Shown here: one piece after another, positions 22,244 to 35,605 of the stretch | How the letters are laid out: the number at the start of each line of letters is the position of its first letter | How positions within the stretch are numbered: position 1 is the first letter of the stretch | Assembly (NCBI RefSeq): GCF_042242105.1 | Contig: NC_092032.1 | Span: 14,929,915 to 14,993,914 of the forward strand | DNA length: 64,000 bases | Origin: Pempheris klunzingeri | Lineage: Eukaryota > Chordata > Actinopteri > Acropomatiformes > Pempheridae | Direction: 5' to 3' | Translations under genes and position numbers: made by a program | Notes under the pieces: generated by a model | What the model was told of the DNA's origin: nothing | The model's input: only the letters and a program-made list of their open reading frames with translations | Databases searched by the model: none

Positions 22244-25200
22244 CCTAGGGTGGATCAAGACTGCAGAAACACACGATCCTACACTTCCCATAATGCAACT
22301 CGAGAGCAGCATTTTGCAGGACTCTCAGTCAGACCCTTCATGCATCCTGTATGCTTTGGTTCTGATTTTCAATGAATCCTGAGGCTGCAGAAATGATCAA
22401 CACATGTTTTTTTCTTCCACACGTTTCTTGAAGTCTCCCTGTTTAGCATTTACAAGCAGTATATGATCATGTAATACATTGCTACACTATGCTACTACAC
22501 ACTATGATGTAAACATATAAGATAAGAGTGTTAACAAACACAACTCGGATCATTGCGGATATAATGAATGACCACATACTAAAACACAGTTGTGTCAAAG
22601 ACAAATGTCTTTATAAGAGAAGTTATTATTGCTGACAAATACTAATAAACACTTACACTGTCCTGATAACTGTATTATAGAGTGTTTAAACCACTCAGTA
22701 CATGTTTTAACATATATGACATATTGAAACGTGTTGGAGTTCTTCTTGTGTGTAGTTTATTGGTTATTGTATGGTACCAGGAGTTGGTGTTCATTCATCT
22801 TAATGAGAGAAGAGGAAGCTCCAGAGCCACAGAAAACATTACACAGCTGTTTTCACAGGGCGACTCCTCATGACTCCTCAAGTAGACTGATTGTCTAAAA
22901 TCGGCCCCTCTAAGATGATGGCTGCGAATGATTTTAAATATCTGTTACATTGGACAATGATTGCCATACTACCCACCCTTTGGCAGAAGCCAAACTGTTG
23001 ACACACTATTTAATCTCCATCCTCACGTCTTTCTTGGCGCACAGAGGGAAGCAGGGTGGGCGCCAGGGGCATAAACTTCCCAACTTCCTGTTTCATTTTA
23101 AAACATTTCACAAAGGCTCTAAAAATATTCCCAAAAATCGACATATCTCCAAACTCATTCGACTTTGGCTGCCAAATGTTTACCCATTTAGGAACCTGTT
23201 TATTTCCCTGCCCTGTGTCAGAGCCTCGAGGTTGAACTCTCCAACATGTCCATGCTGCACGGACAAACCCCTGAAAATGTTCCACACAGTAAAAATATTT
23301 TGGACACTTAACACGAAAAACAATATTTCTCTTTACAGTTAAACGCCTGTGTCTTTTATTTATGAGACATCCATTTAAAATTTGATTTGTCTCTGTTAAG
23401 GTGAAATAAAAGGCATGTCTTCATCTCTTAATTGACAAGAGCAATAACTAAAACCCACTTTAAATTATTACATGAATATGAAACACTTTGACAAGATAAA
23501 AAAAACAACTAAAATATGCAAAAAGTCCTGCACATTGCTGATTGGTTGTGTTCACTTCATTAAACAAGTGTGTGGGAACTTTAGTTTCATATGTTTATGA
23601 TCCAACACACCTACAGAAATACCTAAGAAAGTAAGTGATGGTCATATAAAAACAGTCTGATGATATGCAGGTTAATCTTTGCAAAACTACATTCAACGTG
23701 CTCATCTGTTTTTTTGTTTGAAAGATTTTTTTTCTCTTTACAAACAAGTATTTCCGGTACGCTTCAATCTGGACACATGTGTTATTGTAATTACATCTGA
23801 CTTTATTTATAAATAAATGTAACTAACATTACACCCTCATTAATGACTGACCTACATTTGTTTTATAGTACTGCCAACAATTTATAATGACAAAAGTTTG
23901 TATTCCATGAAAATATTTAGGTTTTATAAAACATTGTTAACAATATCACCTTAACCATTAATGTAAAATTGGTTGAGCGTGTCTTTTAAAAGTTATTGCA
24001 AAGTCATGAGATGTTTTTGAGGGTCTGTGTTTACATCACTGTGATCAGTCAGCCCTCTGAAACTAAAGCGAATGAATAGATATGATCACCATTGAAAACA
24101 CCATAAACAGGCTACATGCTAAGAGCGATTCATCTGACTTTACTTGATGAAAATCTCATGTTCCAAACTCCAGTGCACCATGGGAATTATTTTGGGCCAA
24201 ACTCACCCGACTTAACAGACACGGTTCTGTCAGGTTGAGTTAAGTAGATCACATTTTTCAACGACGAATCAGAACTGTGACACCAGGTTTGGAAATGAGT
24301 TTGCAGACGGAAACGTTATGAGTCAGTGATGGAAATCAGATCTTGAGGTGTTGGAAGGAAATGATGAGCTCGCTCGGACGAGGGAGCAGAAGAGCTGATT
24401 AGGAAAGTGAAGACCTGCTGCAAACCGACGCCACCTGAATGAGCGGAAGAAATCTGACGTCAGTTCAATTCCCATGACAGTCTTACAAAACGCGGCTGCA
24501 ATGTGAGCTGCAGAAATGTTCTGCAGTGTAAAAAAATAATAAGGACAAATACACTTGACAACATGCACGTATTGCTGGTTTATGTAGCACAGGTCCTTGT
24601 TTGCCCTCTTTTAGTGACATGAACTCAAAGCTGTTGGTTCAACTGGTTGTTTTTCTCAAACTTCGGCCCCACAGCAACAATTAATGACCAGTTGCAGGAA
24701 CTTCCTGAAGGAAAAACAACGGGATGATATCAGTGGTTCAGGTGAAAATATCATCAACAATAAACAGCCATGGAAATGGCAGCTGGACAAATCAGATATC
24801 TTTGTTGCATTTATGAAACTCATGATTTCTCAAATATTTACAACACTGTGTTTTAACAGGCTTCTGGTTTATATAAATTATATTAAACAACTGAAAGTGA
24901 ATGTGGAAGAAAGTGGAATAAAAACTGAATAGAATATATCCGTCTTTAGTTTTGTGATTTCATTTTGCTGAAACCATCCATTTCCTCTTTTAGCAGTCTT
25001 TTATCCAGCAATAGAAGTGGCTAGATCTCCTCGAGATGTCATTTGTTATAAACAGCCAGAACCACATATTCTCACCGCATATAAACAGGTTTTTTGTGTG
25101 CGTCTATGTCATCTCCATCCAGAGTTATTTTTGTGAACAGTCCAAGAATGGATGCCTGTATCAGAAATCTGCTGGAAAGCTCACAGAGGCGAGTTTGAGC

Positions 25201-25945
25201 TTATCACCGGTGAAGAATGTGAGGAATCTCAACATGTCTAATTCAGAAGAGAGATTCCTCCTCCATAAAATACTTTCCTCGTTGGAGATTAAATATGTAA
25301 ATATGACAACTCTGTATGTCTACTATTGACCGGCCAAATAGTTTGAGTTTATATTTAACCTCGCTTACCTGTAACATATTTCAGATTGTGTGAGCCATAT
25401 ATAGGTTCTTCTTGTCTTACCTCCCACATGAAGGTCATCAATAGTTTCCTGTCCTGAGTGCAGTTTGGGTAAATTCATGGCTGCTGTCTGCAGATAATGC
25501 TCATCCGAGTATTATCCTGCAGGGACGTCTGCTCTGTCTGGAGCTGGGGAGGAAATTCAAACAGGAAGAGCCCTGACGGGAGATACTCGATAGTTTTTCA
25601 TCCTAAAGAAATAGTGAAGTGTAAAGAGAATTTTTCATCGTTTAACCTCCTCAACTGGAAAATGTAATGCCATAGAATAAAGCTTCAGGTGCTCACAGAC
25701 TCATAAGGACAGGAACTTCTGGTTGAATTAAATGCGTCTGTCTGATCACTTCATTATGTCAGTCTGCTCAACCTCTAATCAGGCACTAATTGGGCCTATC
25801 AGATTACTATAACCTCATCAGGTCAGCCCTGCACTGGAGTTTCAGCAGCTTTTCACCTGTAAGTCTCACAGGTTTGTATCTTCAGCATTTGTGTTACTTC
25901 CAGAGTCCAAAAGGGTTCGATGTGCAGAGTGTAGCTCAATCTTTA
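22244..25945. other. sox32 - sox17 spacer, first part
   Basis: AT-rich, no gene, no RNA gene and no clear repeat copy recognised. Open frames at 22950-23342 and 25036-25329 (plus strand) lack any domain or codon bias. Confidence 0.5.
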
Positions 25946-26890
25946 AAGGGTCAGTTAACTCAGATTTAGATGTTTTTTTTCTTTACCTCTTGTGGTATCT
26001 AGCCATTAAGATAGTTTTGGTTTTATTTGCCCAAATTTGTCGCTGAAATATGTGGTGCTCACATTTAGAATAAGAATTGAATTAACAGCAGCATATCTTT
26101 GCAAAAACTCTCTCCCATCTGGATAATCCACATCCACCTCCCTTCCATTTGAACTACTTTCTCAAGAAGAAATAGTCCCTGTCTCCCTGGAGATCTGTGG
26201 ATAACTCAGACTAACCAGGACACTGTTAGTTGACACATTCTTTTTTAATATTTTAATGTTGTGAGCATCTTGAACAACCTGTGATTCATCTGCGCTGTAT
26301 TAAAAAAATCCCAATAAAACCAAAATCAATGGTGGAGGAAGTATTTAGATCATTTATTTAAGTAAAAATAAAAAACATTGCACTCTGTAAAAGTTCTCTA
26401 GTGCAAGTAAAAGTCTTACATTGAAAATATTTCCATTGCTATTATTAGCTGCACATATTTAAAGAATCAAAAATGAAAGTACCCCATGCAGGAAAACCAC
26501 CCCTGTGACTGTTATACTGTCATGTATTATATAACTGAATCAAAATCAGTGCATTCGTGTATAAGCAGTGTTTTACGGTTATAGTTGGTCTAGATGGAGC
26601 TAACTACTTTATATGCTGCTGACTTGTTTAATTTATGATAATGTAACACAAGTTACAAGATATATTGTTGTATGAACAACTATAGCTGTCAAATAAGCGC
26701 AGCTGAGTAAAAAGTATGATAGTCTCCACTAACATGTGGAGGTATAAAGAAGAATTAAATGGAAAGTAGCTGATACTTCAATTCACTTCCATTGTATTAT
26801 ATTGGCAGCAGAATATTCCCTGATATTAATACTTAAAACCACAAACCATCTGTGCGGCTGGATATTAATTTGGGCGAACTAGCCCTTTAA
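25946..26890. mobile_element. Non-autonomous DNA element with AAAGGG termini, interrupted
   Basis: The left end TTTAAAGGGTCAGTTAACTC (from about 25946) and the right end GGGCGAACTAGCCCTTTAA (to about 26890) are imperfect inverted repeats of roughly 25 bp. The body contains TTACCTCTTGTGGTATCTAG and ATGTGGTGCTCACATTTAGA, remembered from an abundant percomorph repeat. A second repeat family occupies its middle. No ORF; ends approximate. Confidence 0.5.
26325..26760 (+). repeat. GTGGTGGAAGAAGTATT-type repeat nested in the element above
   Basis: Begins ATGGTGGAGGAAGTATTTAG, continues with AGTGCAAGTAAAAGTCTTAC and CACCCCTGTGACTGTTATAC, and ends near AGCTGAGTAAAAAGTATGAT. This order matches the copies at 29540-30170 and 56945-57150. 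Its position inside another element shows it is the younger insertion. Confidence 0.6.
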
Positions 26891-29539
26891 CTTCTTTTGC
26901 AGTCGGTCCCAGAAGAGAGGAAGACTTCTAGTGTGCAGAAAGTCACAAGTGTTTGTGGTTATTATGATGTCAGCCGAGTTTGCAGCCAAGAGACAGACAG
27001 TCGCTGACCGTCAGACAGATGATTGCTGTAACAGGGTCCGACAGACAGGCTGAGGAGAATAGAGCTGCTGGGTGTGTCCCTGCGACCTGCTGGGCCGATA
27101 CAATACTCAGCAAAGAGACTAACGCCTGTCAACAAACACCAAGGGGATCATTAACACAAACACAATCCTCAGGCTGGCCACAAGTGTTTGTTTGTGTCTG
27201 CGTTGTTATATTTCTTTCTACGTGTCTGTGCTGCACATTTATGGCATTTCAACTTGAAATACTTTCATCAGAATGAAATGTGGCGTGCTGTTCAGTCATT
27301 CCTGCCAGATTATTATGTGTGGAAATAACGTCACACCTTCTTCCTCAGTGTCTCCTGGTGCTTTATGACTCAGCCTGTGAGTATGTCCATTAGTTTATCT
27401 GCAATGTGTGTGTGCGAATGTGTGTGAGTGTGTGTGTGTGATATGAGAGTGGGCATAATTGTTTTTGGATACTAATTAAATGATCATTCCAGATACAGGG
27501 CTCAGCTGCATCTATCAGAGCTTTTCCACGACCTAATTGTATTTTGTGCATTTCCTTTTTTGTTTTCATTTCTGACATTTAAACGCACAGTACATCCTCT
27601 CTTAGTATCCTGGTCCCGCTCCAGCACTGTGGGGAAATACCACACAGTGGATGTGCTACTCATGAACAGGGATTTTTAAACGTAATCTGCACCCCAAATG
27701 CTGATAATAATAATAGTAATGATGATAATAATAGATATAATAAAGATATTTAATGATATGCTCCTTGGCCTTGGAAGTAATGCTTAAGCAGATAAAGGCC
27801 TCAACACTCTTTAAATGTCAAATCTTCCTCTTATTACCACAGGGGGTCATTGAGGAGGTGAAATAATCTGCTTATCACTCATATTAACAACATAATGACC
27901 TGTATGCAGCTATTTCAGATTTGCATGTAGTGTGAGCTTGTGCGTGTTTGTGGCATTTCCATACAGTGACAACACCAGCAGCACTGTGGTGAAGCTACAG
28001 TGGATCCGTCCCCTTTGGGGTCTCCCTCTGCCTCCCTCAGCCTTGTCAGTCAGTGGGCACCTGTTAGTTTGTGTTGACGTGGCGTCTTTAACGCCTCTGC
28101 TGATTGACTTAGCGAGGGAAAAGCTTAACAGCTCAGCAGGCCCCTCAGCAGGTAGTGGACTGTGTGCATGCATCTAGCTGGTGGCACCTGAGGGAAACGC
28201 ATTGTGTGCTAAGCTGCTGCTGTAAAATCCCTTTGGGTAAATGCTCTGATGTGGATAAAATGCATGAATTAAACATCTTGTCTTCACAGTCAGGGTCTCC
28301 AGAAGGGGTCACAAGAAATGACTGATATGATGGGAAAACAAATATAGAACGTATTTTTTCTACACAAATCTTTGTTTTGTTTGCCTCTGTTTTTTTGTGA
28401 ATAACTTGTCTCAACACTATAAATAGAAAACAAACAAGGGAAATAAATGAAGATGAGGCAGCAGGACTGCATGTGTAGTCTGTGTTTGCAAGTGGCACAG
28501 CTCCAGTAAAAAGCTACCGACAGTAAATCAAGTCAAAATGACATCATAAAACCAGCTCCAGGTGAGTCAAGCATGTTTGAGATAAAGTAAAGCCAGAGAC
28601 GAGAGCAAATGAAGTCCATTCCAGGAAGAAAATGTACTTCATGTATTTTGTGTAAATGTACTTTAAAAGTACTTTTCTTTCCAAATACAAAATTGAGCAT
28701 CTTCATTTCCAGCTAATTAACCGAAATCAACATTTGAGAATAATTGCAAAGTCTAAACATGGTTCTTACTATGTCACTGGTGGTTAAACGTCTCTTTGCA
28801 AATATTAAGATTAGCAGGAAAAAGCTGATTAAACACCCAGATGATAAAAACAAATCTAAGTCAAAATACATGCAAGATAAGCCCAACATGTCAGAAAAGT
28901 GGTCTTGATTTCAGGCTCTGGCAGGTGACTCAAAGTAAACAGTATTTGGTTTGATTGGCAGGTTATTGTTGAGTCTGTGTGGGTGTTGAGGAAGGTTGGA
29001 CCTTCTCTCAGGACGTAGCCTCACTTCCCTCGCTCAGAGGCTCTCGGGAGCAGAGCAGTGTGCCTTTTAACTTTTTATTTGTGCTGTGTTTGTTAAGGCC
29101 ACATTCCCTGAGCCTGGCCTGCAACTTGTGTTATTCTTCCTGTGCTGTTTGCCCCACTCGCAGCTGGAAGGACAGGAAAACCGATCTGGAAAACTACTTC
29201 ATGTATGTCATCGGTGATTACAGGATGGCAGCGCTCGCCTGTGCTTGGTATTGGCAGCTTCATGCCCAGACTCAGGGGGGCAGGGGCAGGCCTGAATAAT
29301 GCTGTCCCATGGGGGACTGGGGGGGGGACGATGCTGCGCACCCCTCCACACTCAAGGCCTCACTTCTGCTTCCATGCAAGGAACTCTGGGAGGGCATGCA
29401 GCCCTGTCAGCAGCACTCTTCCTGTGGAGAAACTGGAGAGGAAGCTCCACCAAGCCAGAGACCTCCACAACTTTCAATTTCTTTCTTTAATCTTTCCAGT
29501 TAGAGTTCATGCAAATGAAAGACACTGCTGCACATCAAC
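26891..29539. other. sox32 - sox17 spacer, second part
   Basis: No gene is supported. It has short TG-rich runs at 27403-27440 and an AAT/GAT-rich stretch at 27705-27740. Open frames around 28979-29588 are GC-richer but carry no recognisable protein. Confidence 0.5.
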
Positions 29540-30170
29540 AAGTGGTGGAGGATCTTTTACTCAAGTAAAACTTACAATACCTCAATAAATACTCCATTAC
29601 AAGCATTCAAAATCTTACTGAAAGCCGGAAAGCGAGAGAGGCCATAATAGGCAACCGTGGGATAATAAAAGAACAGAATAACAGATAACACAAGTAGAAA
29701 TGAGCCAGTGAGTCATAGCAATATAGCAACATTTGCCAACAGTAGCTGCTGGACAAATTAGACAGAGTGAAGTGTTTATTTTCTCGAATGAATTTTAGTG
29801 AAAGTAAACAAGTATTACAAGCAAAATGTGCTGAAGTATCCAAAGGAAAAGTTTTAATATTATATATCTATTCTTTTTTGTTATTATTTATGACCTTGAA
29901 TGCATCCAAGAACAGCATTTTAACATTGAAGCTGACTGATGATCATTATTATATATCATTATTATTGCTGTTGTTGTTGTTAATATACTCAGATATACTG
30001 TAGTTGTTTTAAGAAAATAAGACTTTAGAACTAGTAAAAGAAAAAAATAATCTTCAAGTAACTCCAGCTGTCAGGTCGCCATTGTGGAGTAAAAAGTACA
30101 AAATTCTTCTCCTCTGAAATGTAGTGTTGAACTACAAAGCATCAGAATATTAAAATAAATGTAAAAAATG
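29540..30170 (+). repeat. GTGGTGGAAGAAGTATT-type repeat
   Basis: Starts AGTGGTGGAGGATCTTTTAC, contains ATACTCCATTACAAGCATTC and ends with GTGGAGTAAAAAGTACAAAA followed by TCTGAAATGTAGTG, the usual end of this family. The middle is diverged and partly replaced by AT-rich sequence. Confidence 0.6.
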
Positions 30171-32165
30171 AGCTTGAGATCGGCCTAATTTTTGGGTAAC
30201 AGTAAAACATCCTTGCAGTTCCCCTTTTCATTGCTTCCTCTTTCCTCCGCTGCCACTTTCCCAGGCAGAGGACCTGGAAGAGCAATCTAGGGGGATCAGG
30301 AATGACAAGGCAGTCCGGCCTCCCATTGTATGTGAGCGTTTACTCAGCATGGAGGAGCAAGGACAGTGAGACTACAAGAATACAATAGGCCCATATTTAT
30401 TTACTGCTTAGCAGCAGCCAGGGAGACCCCCTCGTCCCCAATAGCTGATAGCAGCTTTACAGTAATAGACCTCTAATAAAGACCTCAGAGGGCAACTAAA
30501 GGCTAGACGCTCTGACTCTGCCCTGGGTTCAATCAAATATTCAGTCTTATCTATGAATTATAAACCATTATAAATAAATCATTAAAGAGAGTGAGGAAAA
30601 GTGAATTCAAATTCTTGTTGTATGTTACACCTGATAAAGTTGCTGTTTTGTCAAAGCTGTGAAAAAGGCTCCGATTGTTGATTTGGGAGAATTCATTGCA
30701 CTATGTGGGGATGCCTGTATTTTCGGAATCTTATATTTGAAATAGAAATTTCTCCAACTGCCCTACGTCCAAAAAAATTAAATATGAACTTCTAAACTCT
30801 TAGCTGATGTAATCATGGCCTCATAAAAGAGATGTCACTGGTCTGAAAGCAGCAAAAATGCTGCAGGTGGTCAGAAATCCCTCATCTGTTATCTCAAAGA
30901 AGGTGATTGCTTTAAGAGAAGAAGAGCAACCAGAGGACACCTTTGTTAGTTGCAAATACGTTTTATTTAATGGACAAATGTGTATTTATGTGCCTGAGTA
31001 TGTATTTGTGTGTGTATGTACTCCAGGCAGCAAAGCGCAGCTTTAATCTTGTAACTAATGGTGGGATTATGGAGAGATCTGCCCTCTGTGTATTTAATGT
31101 GTGGTCCCGTGGTCCATGTGATAACGTGTCATGTTGCCTGTTATACCTTTATATTGTCAAACCCTTTTGATTACAGACATGATCCTGGTCTTTTCAGAAA
31201 GGGAACCTCTTTTGAGTTCACTATCACAGCTAAATGTGTGCACATTTCTCCAGTGAAAACAGCCGTTACAGTATTATTATGATGGGAATGAGCAGTGAGG
31301 CTTTCAGGATTGTGTGTAATGCCTTTGAGGTCCAGCGGAGGGCTCCCTCTGTTGTACTGACTGTTCAAACAGGACGAGTTCATAAACCATCTGTAAAACA
31401 CAGCAAAGCAGAACTTCAGCATAAATATCAATTTACATTTCTTTTGTAATGTCACGCTACATTTCCCTTTAAACTCCACATGCAGAATGAAGAGTACAGC
31501 TCCAGTGTATATACAGTATAACCTCCACTATTTTGGGCTAAAGGTCAGACTCCACAGTTTAGATCCAGTTGATCTGTTGTTTTTAAACACAGTCTGACAG
31601 AGGCTTGACCATCATTTACACATGTTTGTTTCCATGTTTTAATCTGACTGAAAAATGCCTGGAAATCGACCAAACCTGCGCCGACTATCTGACCTACATG
31701 ACCGAGCCCCGAGCCTCCGAAAATTAATTTTCCGAGAGGCATTATGAGATCGTGATTTATTGGTTGCCTTGATGCCTTGTGGGTGTAATTGTGAGAGCAG
31801 GGCTGAAGTTGAGTGGCTTTGATGCCCCGTCCGTCCCCTCCTCCAATCCCTGAGTTTCAGAGATTAACTCAGACACTGGATTAAAATCTCAAAATAGAGA
31901 AATCCTTTTTAGATGAACAGATTGATTAAAAAGGGGAAAAGATGAGTGTGTGGTGGAACTGAGCTGTTGATATGCTCACCTGGGAGATCTCCAGTGGTGA
32001 AAGTCCACCTGGAGCTCAAAACTCAGAATGTGAGTTTATGAATTCAAACTCACCAAACCAACTGTTGAGCTCAAGACCAAGAAAATCTCTCCCCCTTGTT
32101 TATGTAACACATTTTTAGGCAATTGCATCTGAATAATGCAATTGCATTTTGGGTTATTTTTTATT
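30171..32165. other. sox32 - sox17 spacer, third part
   Basis: No gene is supported. The part at about 30230-30540 is less AT-rich, without low-complexity runs, and could be a conserved non-coding element, but this cannot be judged without alignment. Confidence 0.4.
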
Positions 32166-32680
32166 GATTGTCACCATTTGGGAGTCAGATAAAAAAATAT
32201 CACATCATATCTGTGCATTAGATAAAAAGCTACACGCAGTGGCTGGCTAGTTTAGCTTAGCATAAAGACTGGAAACAGGTGGAAGCAGCTAGCCAAGTAG
32301 GCATGCTGTCCAAAGGTAGCATAACCCACCTATGAGCGCATCGAAAGCTCACCAACTAACATGTTGTGTCTTGTGTTTGATTAATTCAAAAACCTAAATG
32401 TAAAAACAACCATGAAAAAAAAAACAAATTGTTGTTTGTTGCTTGTTTTTTGTACAGATTACACAAACAAGATATAAAGTGTTTGGTTTTAGAAGTGTTT
32501 TTTGTTACTTTTTGACCAAGCCAGCTCCTGTTTCCTGCCCTTATGCTAAGCTAAGCTTACTGGCTGCTGACTGCTACATATTTACTATAAAAATATGAGA
32601 GTGGTATCAATCTTCTCATCTAACCTTCTGCAAGAAAGTGTAAATGCATATTTCCCGAATCTCAAATAATTCCTTCAAGG
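32166..32680. mobile_element. Most complete copy of the foldback repeat family
   Basis: The left arm carries TTTAGCTTAGCATAAAGACT then GGAAACAGG (32251-32279). The right arm carries CCTGTTTCCTGCCCTTATGC then TAAGCTAAGC (32527-32557), close to its reverse complement. The outer arms also pair: the left has AAGCTACACGCAGTGGCTGG, the right has GGCTGCTGACTGCTAC. Arms of at least 100 bp flank about 200 bp of internal sequence. No ORF is present, so this is a MITE or foldback element. Outer ends are approximate. Confidence 0.65.
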
Positions 32681-34714
32681 CCCAAAAAAATGCTAAAAGT
32701 GTATTTAGATTAGTTCTTTTAGTATTTGCATGTGACATTTACAGACATGCAGAAAAAGAAATGTGCATGTGATAAGAGAAGACCGGAAAGAAGAAATCAA
32801 AATCATCAATGAAACTGCAAGATAACAGCAACAAGAAATAGACACAAGGCAAAATGCTACACCTGGTGCATGCTCAAACATGCACAAAACTGCTCGTCTG
32901 CTCATGCACGATTCAGTGTCAGAAACCCTTTGAGCTCCACAACCCGGACTAAAACCACTGTTTGGTGCAGATTTTAGGGAAAGCAGCAGATCTCAGTTTT
33001 CTTCTGCTATGCTGCTGCGCCTGGTGTTAACAGACAAAAGCCTGATGCTTGATATCGTCATCATTGTGTAGCCTGTTTGATTGCGGGAAGCAGGTGTATG
33101 TTAGTATGGCCTTTCAGACCAAATTTAGTCATCCACTCACTTCCCCCTGGACCCCAGGTTCCCTCTGAGCTTCCCAGCAGAGCTCAGCCTTCCCTCTCGC
33201 CTGCACGCATGAAGCTCAGCGCAGAGTTCACATACCTCACGCACTACATACGGCTGCATGTGTTTTTTTTTGTTGCATTTCCTTTTACCTTTTTGTAAAT
33301 TTCTTATGTATGCTGCTCCCCTCTCCTCTCCTACATCTCTCTTTGCCCTCATCCCTCCGTCTCCACAGCTCCCCTCTCTCCTTCCAGACCTAAGCTCTCT
33401 TCCTTCCTGCCCTCTCTCAGCTTCCTGCTCCGGCTCTTATCACTCCAGAAAACGTGACACGTTCTCAGCCCAGTCAAACCAACACTAACCCCTGTAGTCC
33501 CCCTTTTCCTTGGCCATCCCTGCCTTAAATGGAAGTATTCTGGCCCCGCTGGGGTCTAGGTGCCTCCAGGGGGGTGAGGGGATATCGCAGAGGCCATGTC
33601 ACCCACCTGGGCCAAATCTGTTAATGAACTTATTTATTATAAACAATATAGCCTCTACTTCAGAGCCTACAGAGGAACAATAAACCTGAAGTGGCCAGGC
33701 GTGTTTTTATTTATGTATTTATTTATCTGAGAGGAAGCCGTGGGCACATTGGGACTTTATCAACTCATTCTCCTCTGAGGGGTTTTCCTCTCAGCTGAGG
33801 AAATCGTCTGCTTTGATTTACTCTGTTAATTTGTGCCTTATAATACAGCAGCAGGAGATCACAAAAGGCCAAGGCCGTGAAGTCGGGTTTGTGGTGGAAA
33901 TGTGCAGAATCATGCTGATGTAACTTCTTTTCTCTTAATTTGATAACCTTAAAGAATCTGATAATTCTGGGAACAAGATTAGCCATCATTACACAGCAAC
34001 TACCAATGATGGTAATAACAATTTTACCTGTTAAAATCAGCCTCAGCTTTTTCACTATGCCAAATCAGATTTGATAAATGCCTGCACCAGCTCACAGGAG
34101 CATCTTGAGTAACATTATGTGCATGGCTTGCAAGCTGTATTTATTGTTGTTCTATGACACTGCTGCCAGATACAGGTCTGCTAAGGCATGATAGAGCCTG
34201 TGTTATTGTAAGGCCACAAGGCCATCTGATAAGGCGCCATGTACCACAGCCTGCAGCGATAACACATGTTTTGGATGGTATCGAGCCAAAAGAGCTCAAC
34301 CTGCCGCTGCACAGAATGCAACAATTACTGCAAAGTTCAAAGTCCACACCAGGGGCATTGATCAGAATATCTGGATGTCATTTTTCAGCTGCGGATAGCG
34401 TCCTCTTGGGTCTCCATTGTTTCACACACTGCAGCATGTCAGCGAAGGTAGCAGCCAGTCTGGATGCAGTTAGCGATGATATCAGGGGGGACTTTCCCCA
34501 AGTTTCCTGATTCGAGCTGTTCCCATGTTATCATATAGGAATAATCAGAGGAGGGATGCTGATCAGCTGACACTGATGGCCAAATGGTGATTGGAAGAAA
34601 AAACAGGAAGCTTTAAATCAATTTTAAATTTGTCATCATGTCATTGAAGCAGTAATTAAGTGTTTTTAACAACCTACATGTTGATAGAATAAAATGATGA
34701 CTAAATCCAGAAGG
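32681..34714. other. sox32 - sox17 spacer, fourth part
   Basis: No gene is supported. A pyrimidine-rich stretch lies at 33300-33440 and a two-site SOX cluster at 33642-33681. Open frames at 33077-33488 and 34154-34510 have no recognised domain. Confidence 0.5.
33642..33681. promoter_or_regulatory. Paired SOX sites (AACAAT twice)
   Basis: AACAAT at 33642-33647 and again at 33676-33681, same orientation, 34 bp apart; the second overlaps an ATAAAC forkhead-like site. Sites of this kind between two SoxF genes could serve cross- or autoregulation, which is inference. Confidence 0.2.
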
Positions 34715-34870
34715 TTCGAGCTTCATATGAAGTTTAGCTTAGCATAAAGACTAGAGCCAAAGGGAAACAGCTAGCCTGGCTCTGTCTGTAAAAAATACAC
34801 CTTCCAATACTTCTTAAGCTATGTTACATACAACAGACATGTGAAAATCACAATTTGTGGTTTTAATTCC
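34715..34870 (+). repeat. Foldback repeat fragment (left half)
   Basis: Contains TTTAGCTTAGCATAAAGACT, GGGAAACAGCTAGCCTGGCT and CACAATTTGTGGTTTT in family order. The right arm is missing. Confidence 0.6.
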
Positions 34871-35099
34871 ATTTAACTCCTTAGAGTCACATGTCATCGG
34901 CCCGTTATTCTGACACCCCAACAGTTCAAAGTCCGCACATCCGCAGCCTGGACAGGACCGGCAGTCACTGATCTAACAACTGCAGGTAGAGAGAGTATAA
35001 TTGGAGCAATGGCCATTTGTTTTCAGGATAACGGACATGTTTCAGACAATCATGGTCTCGTAATAAGTTGGAACAATGGGCAGTCTTCAGCTGTAAAAA

Positions 35100-35605
35100 T
35101 TAAATACCACCATCAGACGGTCAGCAAAGCTTACCATAAGGACTGGAAACGGAGGAAACAGCAAAATCTGCTAATCTGACAGCAAACTATCATCTATTTA
35201 CATTTCCAAGAGGCGCAGAGCCACATAAGCATTTATGTGGAGTTGTGTTTGTGTCCACCTGACAAATGTCCAATGTTCACTCTCCATTTAGCTGAAGGGT
35301 TTTGGTTGTGTTCCTGTGAATCTAGTGCAACCCACTGTAAAACCACAAAGCGTCATTTGCTGCGTATACAATTTATTATTCATTGAGCTTTAGAGGTGCT
35401 GGTGGGCATATTATTGCTACCTTTGCACAGAGCTCAGCTGTTCCCTCCTGTCTTTATGCTTAGCTAAGTTAACCAGCTACTGGCTGTAGCTTCATATGTA
35501 TTATGCAGACATGAGGGTGATGTCAATCTTCTCAGTGAAGTCTCAGCAAGAAAGCGACTATTGACTTGATAGCATATTCACTAAAATGTGTTCCTTTAAC
35601 CTGTG
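35100..35605. repeat. Foldback repeat copy, diverged
   Basis: The left arm remnant is AAAGCTTACCATAAGGACTG plus GAAAC (about 35126-35150). The right arm is well kept: TGTCTTTATGCTTAGCTAAG, GGCTGTAGCTTCATATG and GTGATGTCAATCTTCTCAG, ending with TCAGCAAGAAAGCG and TTCCTTTAA near 35600. Confidence 0.6.

Noticed and set aside
25905-25920. GGGTTCGATG resembling a tRNA T-arm
   Set aside because: No matching acceptor stem, A-box or anticodon arm upstream. Similar GTTCRA strings near 2995 and 30526 also fail.
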